DNA of 60,686 nucleotides, from the NCBI GenBank assembly GCA_009731375.1, contig BJOX01000017.1, positions 1,594,764-1,655,449 on the forward strand, in the 5' to 3' direction. This document shows, one piece after another, positions 1 through 35,888 of the stretch. The notes beneath the pieces were generated by a model that was not told the DNA's origin, ran no database searches, and worked only from the letters and a program-made list of their open reading frames with translations. Position numbers and translations under genes: made by a program. The DNA comes from Paulinella micropora. Its lineage: Eukaryota > Cercozoa > Imbricatea > Euglyphida. Within the stretch, counting starts at the first letter, position 1, and each line of letters starts with the position of its first letter.

Positions 1-2400
1 ACTCGTCAGCAGAGCAGTGCATACAAACGGAAGCTCAGAGACCTCGACAAGTTGAAATTGATACCGCAAGCATTCACATGCTTTGATGGTTTTTACACCC
101 GTAAAGCTCCTTTGCAATACGTGAGACTCATTGACATGCTGGTGGAGCTCGGTAAAGATGATGAGCCGGACACGGTCACGTATGAAAAGACGGGCCTAGA
201 TGATGTCTCGGAAGAGGACTTAGGCTTGGAGGAGGACAGAGAACCCCTCAAGCAGCATAAGCAGATGTCTGATGAAGATTTTCAAGAGGCGGCGCGGAAA
301 ATATTGGAAGAAGGAGTAGGCACGGAGAAGGAGAAGGAGCTTTTAAAAGCCAAATTAGAGGCGAACAAGGAAATTTTTGACCCTCCACATGCAGGTGGTG
401 TCAAGCCTGAAGATTTCACTGCGGTTATTTACAAAATACCGGGTGCGGAGCCGTCACCGGCACCACGAAGGGCGAATTTGAGTATACATGAGGCGAAGAT
501 AGCGGAGGAGCTAGCAAGACAGCTGCTCAATGAGGACTTTATTGAGAGATCAACATATCCAATAGTCTCACAACCGAGAATAGTGCCGAAGCCAGGAGGA
601 GAATGGCGCCTGACAGTTAACTATGCTCGTGTTAACAAGGTGCTGGAGGAAGAGAGAAATCCTCTCCCGACATTAGAAGAAGGAAGGAGAGTACTGCGGA
701 ATGCAAAATTCTATTCGGTCATTGACCTTAAGAATGGCTTCTGGCAGATACCACTGGAGGAAAAGTCCAGATGGCTGACGGCGTTTGTGGTGGGTATGGA
801 AATATACCAATGGAAAGTGCTTCCGATGGGCCTCAAGCAAGCCCCAGGACTTTTCCAGAAGGCGATGCAGAAGATGTTGAGCAGTCAGTACGATGATTTG
901 TCTGACGGTGGCTTTATGAGAAGGCGGGGACAGAAGGCGGGAGAATATGCATTTTGCTATATCGATGACATTATCGTATACTCTAACACAATGGAGGAGC
1001 ATATCGATCATTTGTCCGATATATTCAGGCGCATCGGAGCTTTTGGCCTGAAGTGCAATCTAAAGAAGTGTCAACTTGCCAAGACGAGTGTGACATACTT
1101 AGGGTACGAGATCTCCCATAATCGAGTCTCGATATCCAAAGAGAAGAGGGAGGAGATTATGAATCGACCGATACCGAAGAACCGCACTGAATTGCACTCA
1201 TTCCTTGCGATGGCGCAATACTATAGCCAGTTTATACCCGATTGAGGTGCAACACGGGCTAAGTTGGAGAAAATGATAGATTTTGGAGACTTTGAGAAGT
1301 GGGACGAAGAGGCTTTGCAAGCGTTTCATGCGCTTAAAGATCTCATTTACAAAGACCCGAAAGACGGAGGACTGGTGTTAACGATGCCCGACTTTACGAA
1401 ACAATTCGTAGTCGATACAGACGCATCTAAGTTTGCGATTGGGGCTGTATTACAACAAGAGGATGAGGAGAAGAAATTACGCCCAATCATGTTTATTAGT
1501 AGGAAGTTGTGTGCGGCGGAGAGAAACTATTGCACAAGGCAAAGAGAGGCGTTGGCGGTAGTATGGGCCCTCAAGAGGCTCAGAGAGTATTTGTGGGGAG
1601 GACCTCAATTTACTGTCAGAACTGATCATAATAACCTGTTATTATTGATGAATCATGAACAGACTGGACTGCTGGCGCGGTGGCAAGCGTTCTTGTCTTG
1701 TTTCTATTTTACAATGGTCCATCTACCGGGAAAGCGAAATGTGGTCGCTGATAGCCTCTCTAGGCTAGAGTTTAACTCAGAAGTATCGGCGTTGGTGTCC
1801 ACGGTGGAGATGGAAGACTTGTCCACTGACAAGGTGTATGAGGTCAGCCACATTGAGGCGATGGAGATGGCGAGTGGAGTCCGATATGACCGCACAGGTC
1901 TACGGTACAGTCCACAAGGCCCGGATCACGGGATATGTTGTGAGCTACATACCCAGGAGGACGCTGAGTGGTCCTATGAGGTATATGAGAATGCGAAGGC
2001 GAACATAAGAGAGGAAGAGGAGACGCAGGAAGTTTATGCGGAGCCTCCTCAAGAGCGGAGAAGTGACCTAGACGATGACCCGGAAAGAATCGGGGTACGG
2101 CTAGAAGATGGTACTATCCATATAGCCTCGCCTACCGCATGGAGGCAACAACAGGCTCAAGATCCGGAGTTTAAAGAACTGATACAGTTATATCAGAACC
2201 CGGATGAGCTACGGATGACGAAAGCGATCAAAGATCAGATGAAGGAGATGGGATGGAGAGATGGTCTACTGTGGTACAAGGGCCTTCACGGTCGCTATGC
2301 GTCACAGCCGGACAAATGGACCCGTTGGGTACAGGAGAGTCTGAGACGATTTATGTTTGTCGCAGCCCACAATTGCCCACTTTTGTCCATTATTACTTAA
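1..2400 (+). pseudogene. Ty3/gypsy-type retrotransposon pol fragment (RT + RNase H), broken
   Basis: The reading frame is already open at base 1, so the 5' part lies outside the window. A reverse transcriptase comes first, with catalytic YIDD at about 957-968 and the usual LPMGLKQAP and FIPD-type thumb motifs. An RNase H follows (VDTDAS, QREALAVVWAL and TDHNN blocks, about 1420-1640) and ends in HLPGKRNVVADSLSRL, typical of Ty3/gypsy and related pol. The start of an integrase zinc-binding region (ESLRRFMFVAAHN) is visible, then homology stops at about 2385, so the integrase is missing. A TGA at 1243-1245 interrupts the frame between RT and RNase H; the related copy at 49.3-50.0 kb has TGG (Trp) there. 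No LTR, primer-binding site or protease is visible. Family assignment rests on motif order; a close relative of Ty3/gypsy cannot be excluded. Confidence 0.88.
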
Positions 2401-3055
2401 TTATCATTTAGTAGTAGTTGTTTCTGTTATTAGTATTATTAGTTGTTAACAGTCAATTATAGTACTTATCCTGGTACAGGTGGTACCAGCTTTTTATCAT
2501 TACCATTTTTACCCATATCTGTACGTTACATGTGTTAATTTCTGGAAGGTACATCTTTTGTGAAGTCGGCAGTTGGACTGGCGGGAATTGTTGTTCTAGT
2601 ATTGTTAAATTCTTCGAGTTTGGAAGTCGCAAGCAGGTAGGGGGACGCCCCGAGTGCCGGTTTAAGACGGGAAGCAAGTGCGGAGGTTTTTGTACATTGA
2701 TTTCCTCACAGGAGGTTAGTCAAGACTTACATAAGAGATAAAATGGAAAAGGTATTAAGAGATACAAAAAGAGAAAGGAACTGCGATCAAATGCATTTGA
2801 TTGACACTTTTGATAATAATTGAAATCAAAGGGTCCTGAGTAAAGGAAGACTGATAAGGCAAAAACTGAGTATGATACAAACTCGGATTTCAAAGAATTA
2901 CTGACGCACTGTTTGAAGTTACATTCACCTCAGTGAAAGCCACAGCTATTGCGTAGCAGCATCAGCTTCGCCTGCCGGGACATCATCTGCACAGACATGC
3001 ACTACATGGATCCAAGAGCACAGACCAATACCAAGCTGAACATCGACAGCTATCT
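2401..3055. other. non-coding junction with a degenerate MITE-like trace
   Basis: No recognisable gene. The first part is AT-rich and begins where the RT/RNase H element is cut. At about 2741-2780 there is a block (AAAATGGAAAAGG, then AAGAGATACAAAAAG) resembling the small inverted-repeat element found three times in each arm of the large inverted repeat. The 69-74 codon frames here look like chance. Confidence 0.4.
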
Positions 3056-3063
3056 GTTTATTG

Positions 3064-26150
<23,087 letters not shown>

Positions 26151-26390
26151 CTGCGCCATGTATGTTATGCTTATTATGTATGCATACTATGAAGACCCGC
26201 TCTTACCGCTGCTCGCCCATCCAAGGGTATGTAAGTATGAAAAGAAAAACAGACAGAAGTTAAAAAAAGATGGAGATTGATAGAAACAGGTGGAAAAAAT
26301 AGACAGATAGAGAACAAGTTGAATATTGATAAGACCATCCAGATCGAGTGGGTAGGTAGGTAGGTAGGTAGGTAGATAGATAGATAGATA
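26151..26390. other. possible 5' region of the myosin gene
   Basis: The first traced exon begins in mid-codon at 26150, so coding sequence must exist upstream on the minus strand. A GTAAG donor with an open frame lies at about 26207-26225 in the required phase, but no acceptor or start codon fits convincingly. The missing exon may lie further up. Confidence 0.3.
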
Positions 26391-26519
26391 TGTTTGGTCT
26401 ATCAGCTCTGCATATCCGAAGACATAGGCATCCATTCCACCCCGCCTCCAGACGGAGGCTGGGTAGCGGGCTGGGAGGAAGCACTAAGCTTAGAATGTAT
26501 GCAGTCTGAAGGTTCTACA
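26391..26519. mobile_element. complex island in GATA array, family 3 (short copy)
   Basis: It starts TGTTTGGTCTATCAGC, directly after GATA, matches the first 110 bp or so of 22332-23055 with changes, then ends in GATA. Confidence 0.5.
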
Positions 26520-26573
26520 CGATAGATAGATAGATAGATAGATAGATAGAAGATAGATAGTTAGATAGATAGT

Positions 26574-26619
<46 letters not shown>

Positions 26620-27052
26620 GATAGATGGATAGAAGGATAGATAGATAGATAGATAGGTAGATAGATAGGTAGATAGATAGATAGGATAGATAGGATAGAT
26701 AGATAGGATAGATAGGATAGGATAGATAGGATAGATAGGTAGTAGATAGATAGGATAGATAGTACAGATAGATAGGATAGATAGATAGGATAGGATAGAT
26801 AGGATAGGATGGATAGATAGGATAGGATAGGATAGATAGGGTAGGATAGACAGGATAGGATAGATAGGATAGGATAGATAGGATAGGATAGATAGATAGG
26901 ATAGATAGATAGGATAGATAGATAGGATATGATAGATAGATAGATAGGATAGGATAGATAGGATAGGATGGATAGTATAGATAGGGATAGGGATAGGGAT
27001 AGGGATAGATGGATAGGATAGATGGATAGGATAGATGGATAGATAGATAGAT

Positions 27053-27085
<33 letters not shown>

Positions 27086-27297
27086 CGATAGATAGATAGA
27101 TAGGATAAGATAGATAGGATAAGATAGATATAGGATAGATGGGATAGATAGGATAGATAGGATAGGATAGATAGGATAGGATAGGATAGGATAGATAGGA
27201 TAGATAGGTAGGATAGGTAGGATAGATAGGTAGGATAGGTAGGATAGATAGGATAGATAGGATAGATAGATAGATAGATAGCTAGATAGATAGATAT

Positions 27298-27333
<36 letters not shown>

Positions 27334-27371
27334 GATAGATAGATCGGATAGATCGGATCGATAGATAGATC

Positions 27372-27422
<51 letters not shown>

Positions 27423-27684
27423 CGGATAGATAGATAGATAGATATATAGATAGGATAGATGGATAGATAGGATAGATGGATAGATAGGATAGATAGATAG
27501 ATAGGATAGATAGATAGATATATCTTATCTATCTATCCTATCTATCCTATCTATCCTATCTATCCCTATTCTATCTATTCTATCTATCCTATCTATCCTA
27601 TCTATCTATCTATCTATTTATATCTATCTATCTATCTATCTATCTACATCTATCTATATCTATCTTTATCTATCTTTATCTATC

Positions 27685-27763
<79 letters not shown>

Positions 27764-27914
27764 ATCTACTTATCAATCTAATCTATCCTATCTATCCTAT
27801 CTATCTATCCTATCCTATCTATCCGGATAGATAGATAGATAGAAAGATAGATAGATAGATAGATAGATAGGATAGATAGGACAGACAGACAGACAGACAG
27901 ACAGATAGATAGAC

Positions 27915-27956
<42 letters not shown>

Positions 27957-28078
27957 GTAGGTAGGTAGGTAGGTAGGTAGGTTAGGTAGGTTAGGTAGGT
28001 TAGGTAGATTAGGTAGGTTAGGTAGGTAGGTAGGTAGGTAGGTAGGTAGATAGGTAGATAGGTAGGTAGGGAGGTAGG

Positions 28079-28114
<36 letters not shown>

Positions 28115-28119
28115 CGGAC

Positions 28120-28164
<45 letters not shown>

Positions 28165-28165
28165 C

Positions 28166-28202
<37 letters not shown>

Positions 28203-28343
28203 TAGAGATGGATAGATAGAGATGGATAGATTGATAGATGGATTGATTGATAGATGGATTGATTGATTTATTGATTGATAGATAGATAGATAGATAGATA
28301 GATATAGATAGATAGATATAGATAGATAGATATAGATAGATAT

Positions 28344-28381
<38 letters not shown>

Positions 28382-28390
28382 GGATAGATA

Positions 28391-28489
28391 GACGAGATAT
28401 CGCAGGAATGTAGTCCTTGCAAAGGAACGCAGTTTTACATCAAACAGCAATTTGTGTACTGTGCATGTGTCCGGGATGGTAATCACTGG

Positions 28490-28493
<4 letters not shown>
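28391..28493 (-). mobile_element. retroelement 3'-end fragment, family 2
   Basis: About 100 bp matching, in reverse orientation, 41366-41470 downstream of the endonuclease-like frame. GATA lies at both edges. It looks like a severely 5'-truncated copy. Confidence 0.6.
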
Positions 28494-28531
<38 letters not shown>

Positions 28532-28556
28532 CATAGATAGATATATAGATAGATAG

Positions 28557-28668
28557 ATGACATGTCGCAAAGGAATGTAGTCCTTGCAAAGGAACGCAGT
28601 TTCACATCAAACAATAATTTGTGTACTGTGCATGTGTCCGGGATGGGAATCACGGGTAGACTGTGATA
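28557..28668 (-). mobile_element. retroelement 3'-end fragment, family 2 (second)
   Basis: Same sequence family as 28391-28493 and closer to 41366-41470. Flanked by GATA on both sides. Confidence 0.62.
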
Positions 28669-28689
28669 GATAGATAGATAGATAGATAT

Positions 28690-28726
<37 letters not shown>

Positions 28727-28735
28727 CAGATAGAC

Positions 28736-28771
<36 letters not shown>

Positions 28772-28839
28772 GGATAGATGGATGGATGGATAGATAGACG
28801 GATAGATAGACGGATAGATAGACGGATAGATAGATGGTC

Positions 28840-28876
<37 letters not shown>

Positions 28877-29282
28877 TATAGATAGATAGATAGATAGATA
28901 GATGGATGGATGGTGGATAGTTAGTTAGGTAGGTAGGTAGGTAGGTAGGTACGTATTTATGTAGATAGGTAGATAGATAGATAGATAGGTAGGTAGATAG
29001 GTAGGTCGGTAGGTCAGTAGGTCGGTAGATATAGACATGGTGATAGAATCAGGTTAGATGGATAGATAGCCAGGTGCGTAGGCACACAGATCAAAAAAGT
29101 CACTATGGATAAACAGACAGGAGATAGATAGGTAGATAGAGAGGTAGGTAGGTAGGTAGGTAGGTAGATAAAAACAAGGTGATAGAATCAGGTTAGATGG
29201 ATAGATAGCTAAGTAACAATATCGTGGAATTAACCAACTTTCTATCTATCGTCTTTCCACTATCTATCTATCTATCTCTCTA

Positions 29283-29316
<34 letters not shown>

Positions 29317-29332
29317 TCTCTCTATATGTATG

Positions 29333-29401
<69 letters not shown>

Positions 29402-29451
29402 GTCTGTCTATCTACCTATCCATCTATCTACTACCTATCTATCTATCTATC

Positions 29452-29508
<57 letters not shown>

Positions 29509-29561
29509 GTCTGTCTATTTATCTATCTGTCTATCTATCTATCTGTCTACCTATCTGTCTG

Positions 29562-29607
<46 letters not shown>

Positions 29608-29634
29608 CATCCATCCCATCCCATCCATCCATCC

Positions 29635-29668
<34 letters not shown>

Positions 29669-29763
29669 TAGATTAGTTAGATTAGTTAGATTAGATAGAT
29701 TAGATAGATAGATAGATAGATAGAGGATAGATAAATGGATGGATGGATGGGATGGGATGGATG

Positions 29764-29795
<32 letters not shown>

Positions 29796-30199
29796 TAGAT
29801 TAGATTAGATTAGATTAGATTAGATTTAGATTAGATTTAGATTTAGATTTTAGATTTAGGTTTAGGTTAAGGTTAAGGTTAAGGTTAAGATTAAGATTAA
29901 GATTAAGATTAAGGTAAAGGTAAAGGTAAAGGTTGGGATTGGGATTGGGATAGGGATAGATATAGGTAGATAGATTAGGATAGGTAGATAGATTAGATAG
30001 ATTAGATAGATAGATAGATAGATAGATATAGATAGATAGATATAGATAGATAGATATAGATAGATAACTAATCTAACTAATCTAATTAATCTAATTAATC
30101 TAGTTAATCTAATTAATCTAATCTAATCTAATCTAATCTAATCTAACCTACCTACCTACTACCTACCTACCTATCTATCTATCTATCTATCTATCTGCC

Positions 30200-30895
30200 T
30201 GGTACTAGGGAGGTCTTGGTATCGCCTGTATCAGTCCCTTCCGTGCAAACATCACGGCTTAGCTGGGCATCGGGTTAATACTTTACCCACAGACTTCCTT
30301 GGTTGACGAAATCAGAAGCTCCTTTTTTCGACATTAGTCGATATCTCATCAGTTGATCTCATCACTTACTCCACAGAGTGTACCAAGGCCACTTGAGGTG
30401 TCACTGACCCTCCCTTGGGCTTGGTTTTTTGAAATGGGTGCCATCTGTCGACAGACAGAGAATTAGGGGATGGTGTGGGTGTGCTGGGCCCGTGGTGGGG
30501 TGCCTTATGTGTGCCTAGCCATACGCCTATAAGTCACATGCCGAAATAGCGACGGGAAGCACAATCCTGTTCCCTCAGGGTGCCCTTTCTCGCTTGTTGA
30601 GCCCGGAATAAAACCCACAGTGCTCTGTCGGTTTATACTAGATTGTCGAATAGTCTCGAAACTCCATCTGCTTACTGGGTCCTCTGTAATGGAGGTGGGA
30701 GCTCGTTCTGCAAGGGGCGCTTTATGGAACGAGCCCTGGCCCCGCCTGGTACTAGGGAGGTCTTGGTATCGCCTGTATCAGTCCCTTCCGTGCAAACATC
30801 ACGGCTTAGCTGGGCATCGGGTTAATACTTTACCCACAGACTTCCTTGGTTGACGAAATCAGAAGCTCCTTTTTCTGACATTAGTCGATATCTCA
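30200..30895 (+). mobile_element. TRIM-like element, copy B (complete)
   Basis: Terminal direct repeats of 149 bp (30200-30348 and 30747-30895), near-identical, each beginning TGGTACTAGG and ending GATATCTCA (TG...CA). The 398-bp interior has no coding capacity but includes an AATAAA and a purine-rich stretch (AATGGAGGTGGGAG) about 55 bp before the 3' repeat. TATC arrays abut both sides, so a target-site duplication cannot be recognised. Same family as 10921-11599 and 41683-42432. Confidence 0.78.
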
Positions 30896-30938
30896 TCTAT
30901 CTATCTATCTATCTATCCATCCATCCATCCATCTATCC

Positions 30939-30995
<57 letters not shown>

Positions 30996-31101
30996 ATCCA
31001 CTCTATCCATCCTATTTATTCTATCTATTCTATTCTATCTATTCTATCTATTCTATCCATTCTATTCTACTCTATTCTATCTAGTCTATCTATCTATCTA
31101 G

Positions 31102-31154
<53 letters not shown>

Positions 31155-31576
31155 ATCTATCTATCTATTCAATCCATCCCATCCATCTAATCCATCTAAT
31201 CCATCTAAACCCATCTAAACCATCTGATCTATCTAATCTATCTAATCTATCTAATCTATCTAATAATCTATCCAATCTATCCAATAATCTATCCCTACCT
31301 TATCTACCTAATCTACCTAATGTACCTAATAATCTACCTAATAATCTACCTATTCTACCTAATCTATCCCATCTATCCCATCTAATCTATCTAATCTATC
31401 TAATCTATCTAATCTATCTAATCTATCTAGTCTATCGAGTCTATCGAGTTATCTAATCTATCTAGTCTATCTAGTCTATCTGTCTATCGAGATCGAGTCT
31501 ATCGAGTCTATCGAATCTATCGAATCTATCGAATCTATCTAATCTATCCATCTATCTAATATATCTAATCTATCTA

Positions 31577-31609
<33 letters not shown>

Positions 31610-31631
31610 ATCTACCTACCTACCTACCTAC

Positions 31632-31714
<83 letters not shown>

Positions 31715-31736
31715 CCTATCTACCATCGATCCATCG

Positions 31737-31785
<49 letters not shown>

Positions 31786-31809
31786 ATCTCATCTATCTTA
31801 TCTAATCTC

Positions 31810-31871
<62 letters not shown>

Positions 31872-31880
31872 ATATCTATC
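30896..31880. repeat. TATC-type arrays
   Basis: (TATC)n with ATTC, CCATC, AATC and GAGTC variants. No gene seen. Confidence 0.92.
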
Positions 31881-32337
31881 CCTGGAGACGGTCTCTGCCA
31901 CTGGCAACTCAGCCTCGGGTTCAGATCTAACTATCTCCTACAATGACGATTTTGTGTCCGCCGTTAATCGCGCGCAGCGCAAGGGCTAAACAGGCAACCA
32001 ACTCCTGACCATGGCTGATGAAGTCGGGGCGTGATGCAAAGGGTTGATGAAGTCGGGGTTGTAGAAGGTAACTCACAACGAGCGTGAACTCCTGAAACCT
32101 CGACTTGCGTGTGCATCATCTCCTTAGGGCACACGCTCCTGGGGAGTGTTCTAGTGTTGTCCCGTATAGTTCAAAAGGGCTCGGCTACCTTTCGGCTTGA
32201 ACTGGGCACAGACACCAACCACAGCGAGACAGTGGTTGGTGTGCAGCTTGGCCGGTGCTGAAAGTTCTTGTCCGGGGGTAGTATAGGAGGCAATGGCTTT
32301 TCAAGCTAAGCCACGCCCATAGATTAAACATTAAACA

Positions 32338-32338
<1 letters not shown>
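31881..32338. mobile_element. complex island in TATC array, family 4 (long copy)
   Basis: About 455 bp of complex sequence between TATC arrays. It starts CCTGGAGACGGTCTCTG and ends in TAGATTAAACA. The ends resemble those of the 330-bp island at 42615-42942 (CCCCGGAGGTGGTCCCTCC ... TAGATAAACA), though the interiors differ. No coding sequence recognised. Confidence 0.5.
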
Positions 32339-32418
<80 letters not shown>

Positions 32419-32520
32419 GACTATCCTATCCTATCCCATCCATCCATCCTCTATCTATCTATCCATCTATCTATCTATCTACCTTCCTAGCTTCCCACCC
32501 ATTACTCTATCTATCTATCT
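32339..32520. repeat. TATC and CTGT array
   Basis: (TATC)n then (CTGT)n with later variants, ending beside the small minus-strand gene. Confidence 0.9.
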
Positions 32521-32544
32521 ACCAATTTCTCATCATCCACTGCA

Positions 32545-32983
32545 TTACAGATCAAAGACGGTATCAATAACAGGTGTACCTCCAAACACAGTCTTTCCTG
32601 CCTTCTTAGCCTCATGCAGTTCTTTTCGTTTGTCCGCGAAGGCCTACACCCGATGGACGATGTACGGTGCACCAGAAAGATTTTGAGTATACCGTTTTCC
32701 ATTCCTCGGCATCTACGTACCGTTGTACCCACTCCGACTTGTCTCGCACCCACACGCAGAGCTCTGCACACCAACAGAGCACTCGTTTCAAGTGCTTGCA
32801 GGCCTCTTCAAACAATTTAACTTTGGAAATACTCTCTGCCTAAGCATTATAGTTACCAGCCATACTTGCGTCGGCCTAGCCAGGAGGGTCTTTACTTTCT
32901 GGTGAGTGCTAGGACTAGCAACAAGGATACCCAGCACAGCACAGTAACAGCACCAGGTATTCACAAACTCTAGCTGCATTCAT
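32545..32983 (-). CDS. three-exon gene, unrecognised 83-residue protein
   Basis: Exons 32983-32954, 32839-32717 and 32643-32545 join in phase 0 at GT-AG introns of 114 and 73 nt. The ATG is at 32983-32981 and the stop is TAA at 32547-32545. The product begins [13 protein letters not shown], continues through an amphipathic region rich in Cys and Trp ([20 protein letters not shown]), then a basic helix ([15 protein letters not shown]), and ends [10 protein letters not shown]. The first intron has a plausible branch site (CTATAATGCTTAG region). No signal peptide or domain is recognised. The case rests on three agreeing exons in an otherwise non-coding stretch; it could also be the 3' part of a longer gene. 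Confidence 0.5.
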
Positions 32984-33690
32984 GTTCGCTGCTATTTATT
33001 CACATTATAGGAGTCGTACTCGTACTGACAGGCGCAAGTGAAATCCTTCACTCTCACGTTTCTTTCAGATGTAAGGGAAGTATATGCAAAAAGGTTTGGA
33101 GGATAGAAGAAAGAAACGCAGTAGTGAAAATGGAAACCACATTTTGAAAAGATATTCCGGTTTTGGGAAACCTCAACAGTCCATCAACTTCAACATAATA
33201 TTAAATGTGGAACACTTCATGAACACTGACATAAACATTGTTGCCTTCAAAACCCTGGATGCACCACCACTGCTCCTGCATGACTTTGGGCGTTTTTTTT
33301 TTCAGCAGAACACCCCCCTGTTTGCCAAGTTTCCGTGCTTGGACCGCCCTCTGTTTGCCGTTTCTGTTTGGTAGGAAAAAAAATAATTGATAGGGCCGAT
33401 GTCAGTGTCCTTCCGTAGATTCTTGTTTGGATAACCGTTTCTAGATAGAATGGAAATGGGCAGGATTTAGGCAGTGTAGACAGGTCCGTCCTTTTTAGTA
33501 AGAACCCGAGGAATATAAGCATAGGAAGAGGGTAGCAAAATAGTGTTTGTGTGAACAGAGTGTAACACAAAGCCACAGAGAAATAATCGGTATGACCGGT
33601 CGTAAGCTGACGATTGTAAAAAAGGCAGGTGTTATAAGGGAGAGTGTTTGCGATATTTAGAGAATTAAAGAGATCATAAAAATGTAAGTT
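32984..33690. other. unique sequence without a recognised gene
   Basis: Low in simple repeats. Short frames on both strands (up to 109 codons) show no recognisable domain, and no exon pair with consistent phase was found. Confidence 0.4.
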
Positions 33691-33770
33691 GTATGTATGT
33701 ATCTATGTATGGTATGTAACTAGTGTTATGTATGTATGTATGTATGTATGTATGTATGTATGTATGTATG

Positions 33771-33802
<32 letters not shown>

Positions 33803-34943
33803 AGTATGCATGCATGTATGGTATGGTACGGTATGGTATTACGGTATGGTACGGTACGGTACTGTATGGTATGGTATCGTAGGGTAGGTATGGTGGGTTA
33901 GGGGTAGGGGTAGTGGTAGGGGTATGTTGGTATTAAATTTGGTATTGGTATTGGTATTGGTATTGGTACTGGTACTGGTACTGGTACAGGTACTGGTATT
34001 GGATTTGGTGTTGGTATTGGTATTGGTATTGGTATTGGTTGGCATTGGTATTGGTATTGTATTGGTTTTAAGATGAAGTGACTCACACTGTATGTATGTA
34101 TGTATGTATGTATGTAGTATGCATGTATGTATGTATGTTATGTACGTGTGTACGTATGTATGTATGTATGTGTGTATGTATGCATGTATGTATGTACGTA
34201 TGTATGTATGTTATGTATGTATGTATTATGTATTTATGTATTTATGCATGTATGTATGTATGTATGCATGTATGACATAATGTATGAATGTATGTATGTA
34301 CGTATATACATATGTACATACATGTATACATACGTACATAAATACATAAATACATACATAAATACATACATAAACACATAAATACATAAATACATACATA
34401 AATGATACACACAAAAATCTTAATACATACATACATACATACAGACATACATACATACATGCATACATACATACATACATACATTCATACGTACACACAC
34501 ATACATACATACATACATACACATGCATACATGCATACATGCGTACATGCGTACATGCATACATGCATACATACATGCATACATACATACATACATACAT
34601 ACATACATACATACATCATACCTACCTACCTACCTACCTACCTACCTACCTACCTAACCTAACCTAACCTAACCTAACCTAACCTAACCTAACCTAACCT
34701 AACCTAACCTAACCTAACCTAACCTAACCTAACCTAACCTAATCTAACCTAACATAACATAACATAACACTACACTACACTACTACACTACACTACACTA
34801 CATTACACTACATTACATTACATTACATTACATTACATATTACATAATTAAACATTACACTACACTACATTACATTACATTACATTACATTACATACTAA
34901 CATACATACATACATACTACTACATACATACATACAAGACTCA

Positions 34944-34974
<31 letters not shown>

Positions 34975-35060
34975 GTATGTCATACATACACATACATACA
35001 TACATACATACATTACAGACATACAAACATACATACATACATACATGCATACATAACATA
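33691..35060. repeat. GTAT/ATAC arrays with GGTATT and CCTAA tracts
   Basis: (GTAT)n to about 33815, GGTAT/GGTATT variants to 34070, (GTAT)n to about 34300, then the complementary (ATAC)n to 34618, (CCTA)n, an uninterrupted CCTAA run at about 34650-34740, ACATT/ACACT variants, and (ATAC)n to 35055. Confidence 0.93.
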
Positions 35061-35067
35061 CATGACA

Positions 35068-35262
35068 TACAGGCTAGGGGTAGGAATGACAAAAAAGCAA
35101 CATTGAGGCAGTGAGAAGGGTATTAAGGCAATATTGAAGCAGCGGGAAGGGCAGAAAAGCAATAGTGAGGCAGCAGGAATGAAAGAAAGGAAATTAAGCA
35201 GCAGGGAGGACAGAAAGGCAGTGGTGAGGCAGCAAGAGAGCAGAAAGGCAAAGGTGAGGCAT
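35068..35262. repeat. short minisatellite, about 40-bp unit
   Basis: About five diverged units built around AGAAAGGCA...TGAGGCAGCA, lying between ATAC arrays. Confidence 0.6.
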
Positions 35263-35559
35263 ACATACATACATACATATAAATATATAACACACACAAC
35301 ACATGACATACATAATATACATAATATACATTACATACATTACATACATTAGATGCATACATGCATACTTACATACAAACATACATTCTTAAATACATTA
35401 CATAACATGCATAACATGCACAACATACATAATATACATAACATACATAACATGGTATATACATACGTATACATACATACATACATACATACACAAATTC
35501 CATCTTCCCAAACCAACCCTTCACCCTTTGCTCAGCGCAGTCGTCAACGATCTAGTACA

Positions 35560-35841
35560 CCAACTCCAATAACTATCCAACACCAATCTTGCTATCTCTC
35601 TTTCCCCTGCTGCCAAACAACACCTCAAGTGTTTCCACCAACACTTCGTCATTACCTACTGTGACAAAGCCTACAAAAACTACTCCACCCTCTGCAAAAA
35701 ACATTACTTACTATGCATACTGCACGAACTTCTCCTCGACTATAACCAACTTCCTCCTCTACCATACTCCTTCGACTCCAACGATAACAACAACAACAAC
35801 AACAGCTTCCTTCTATACCATACTCCTTCGACTCCAACGAT

Positions 35842-35888
<47 letters not shown>

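Larger units (their letters stand above)
26520..30199. repeat. GATA-type arrays with GATA/TATC inversions and small islands
   Basis: Mostly (GATA)n and GGATA variants. Polarity switches to (TATC)n at about 27525 and back at about 27825, and again to TATC at about 29250-29670. GGTA and GATTA variants occur. Islands lie at 28391-28493 and 28557-28668. A 36-bp block beginning GGTGATAGAATCAGG occurs twice (about 29038 and 29176). No gene is seen. Confidence 0.9.
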
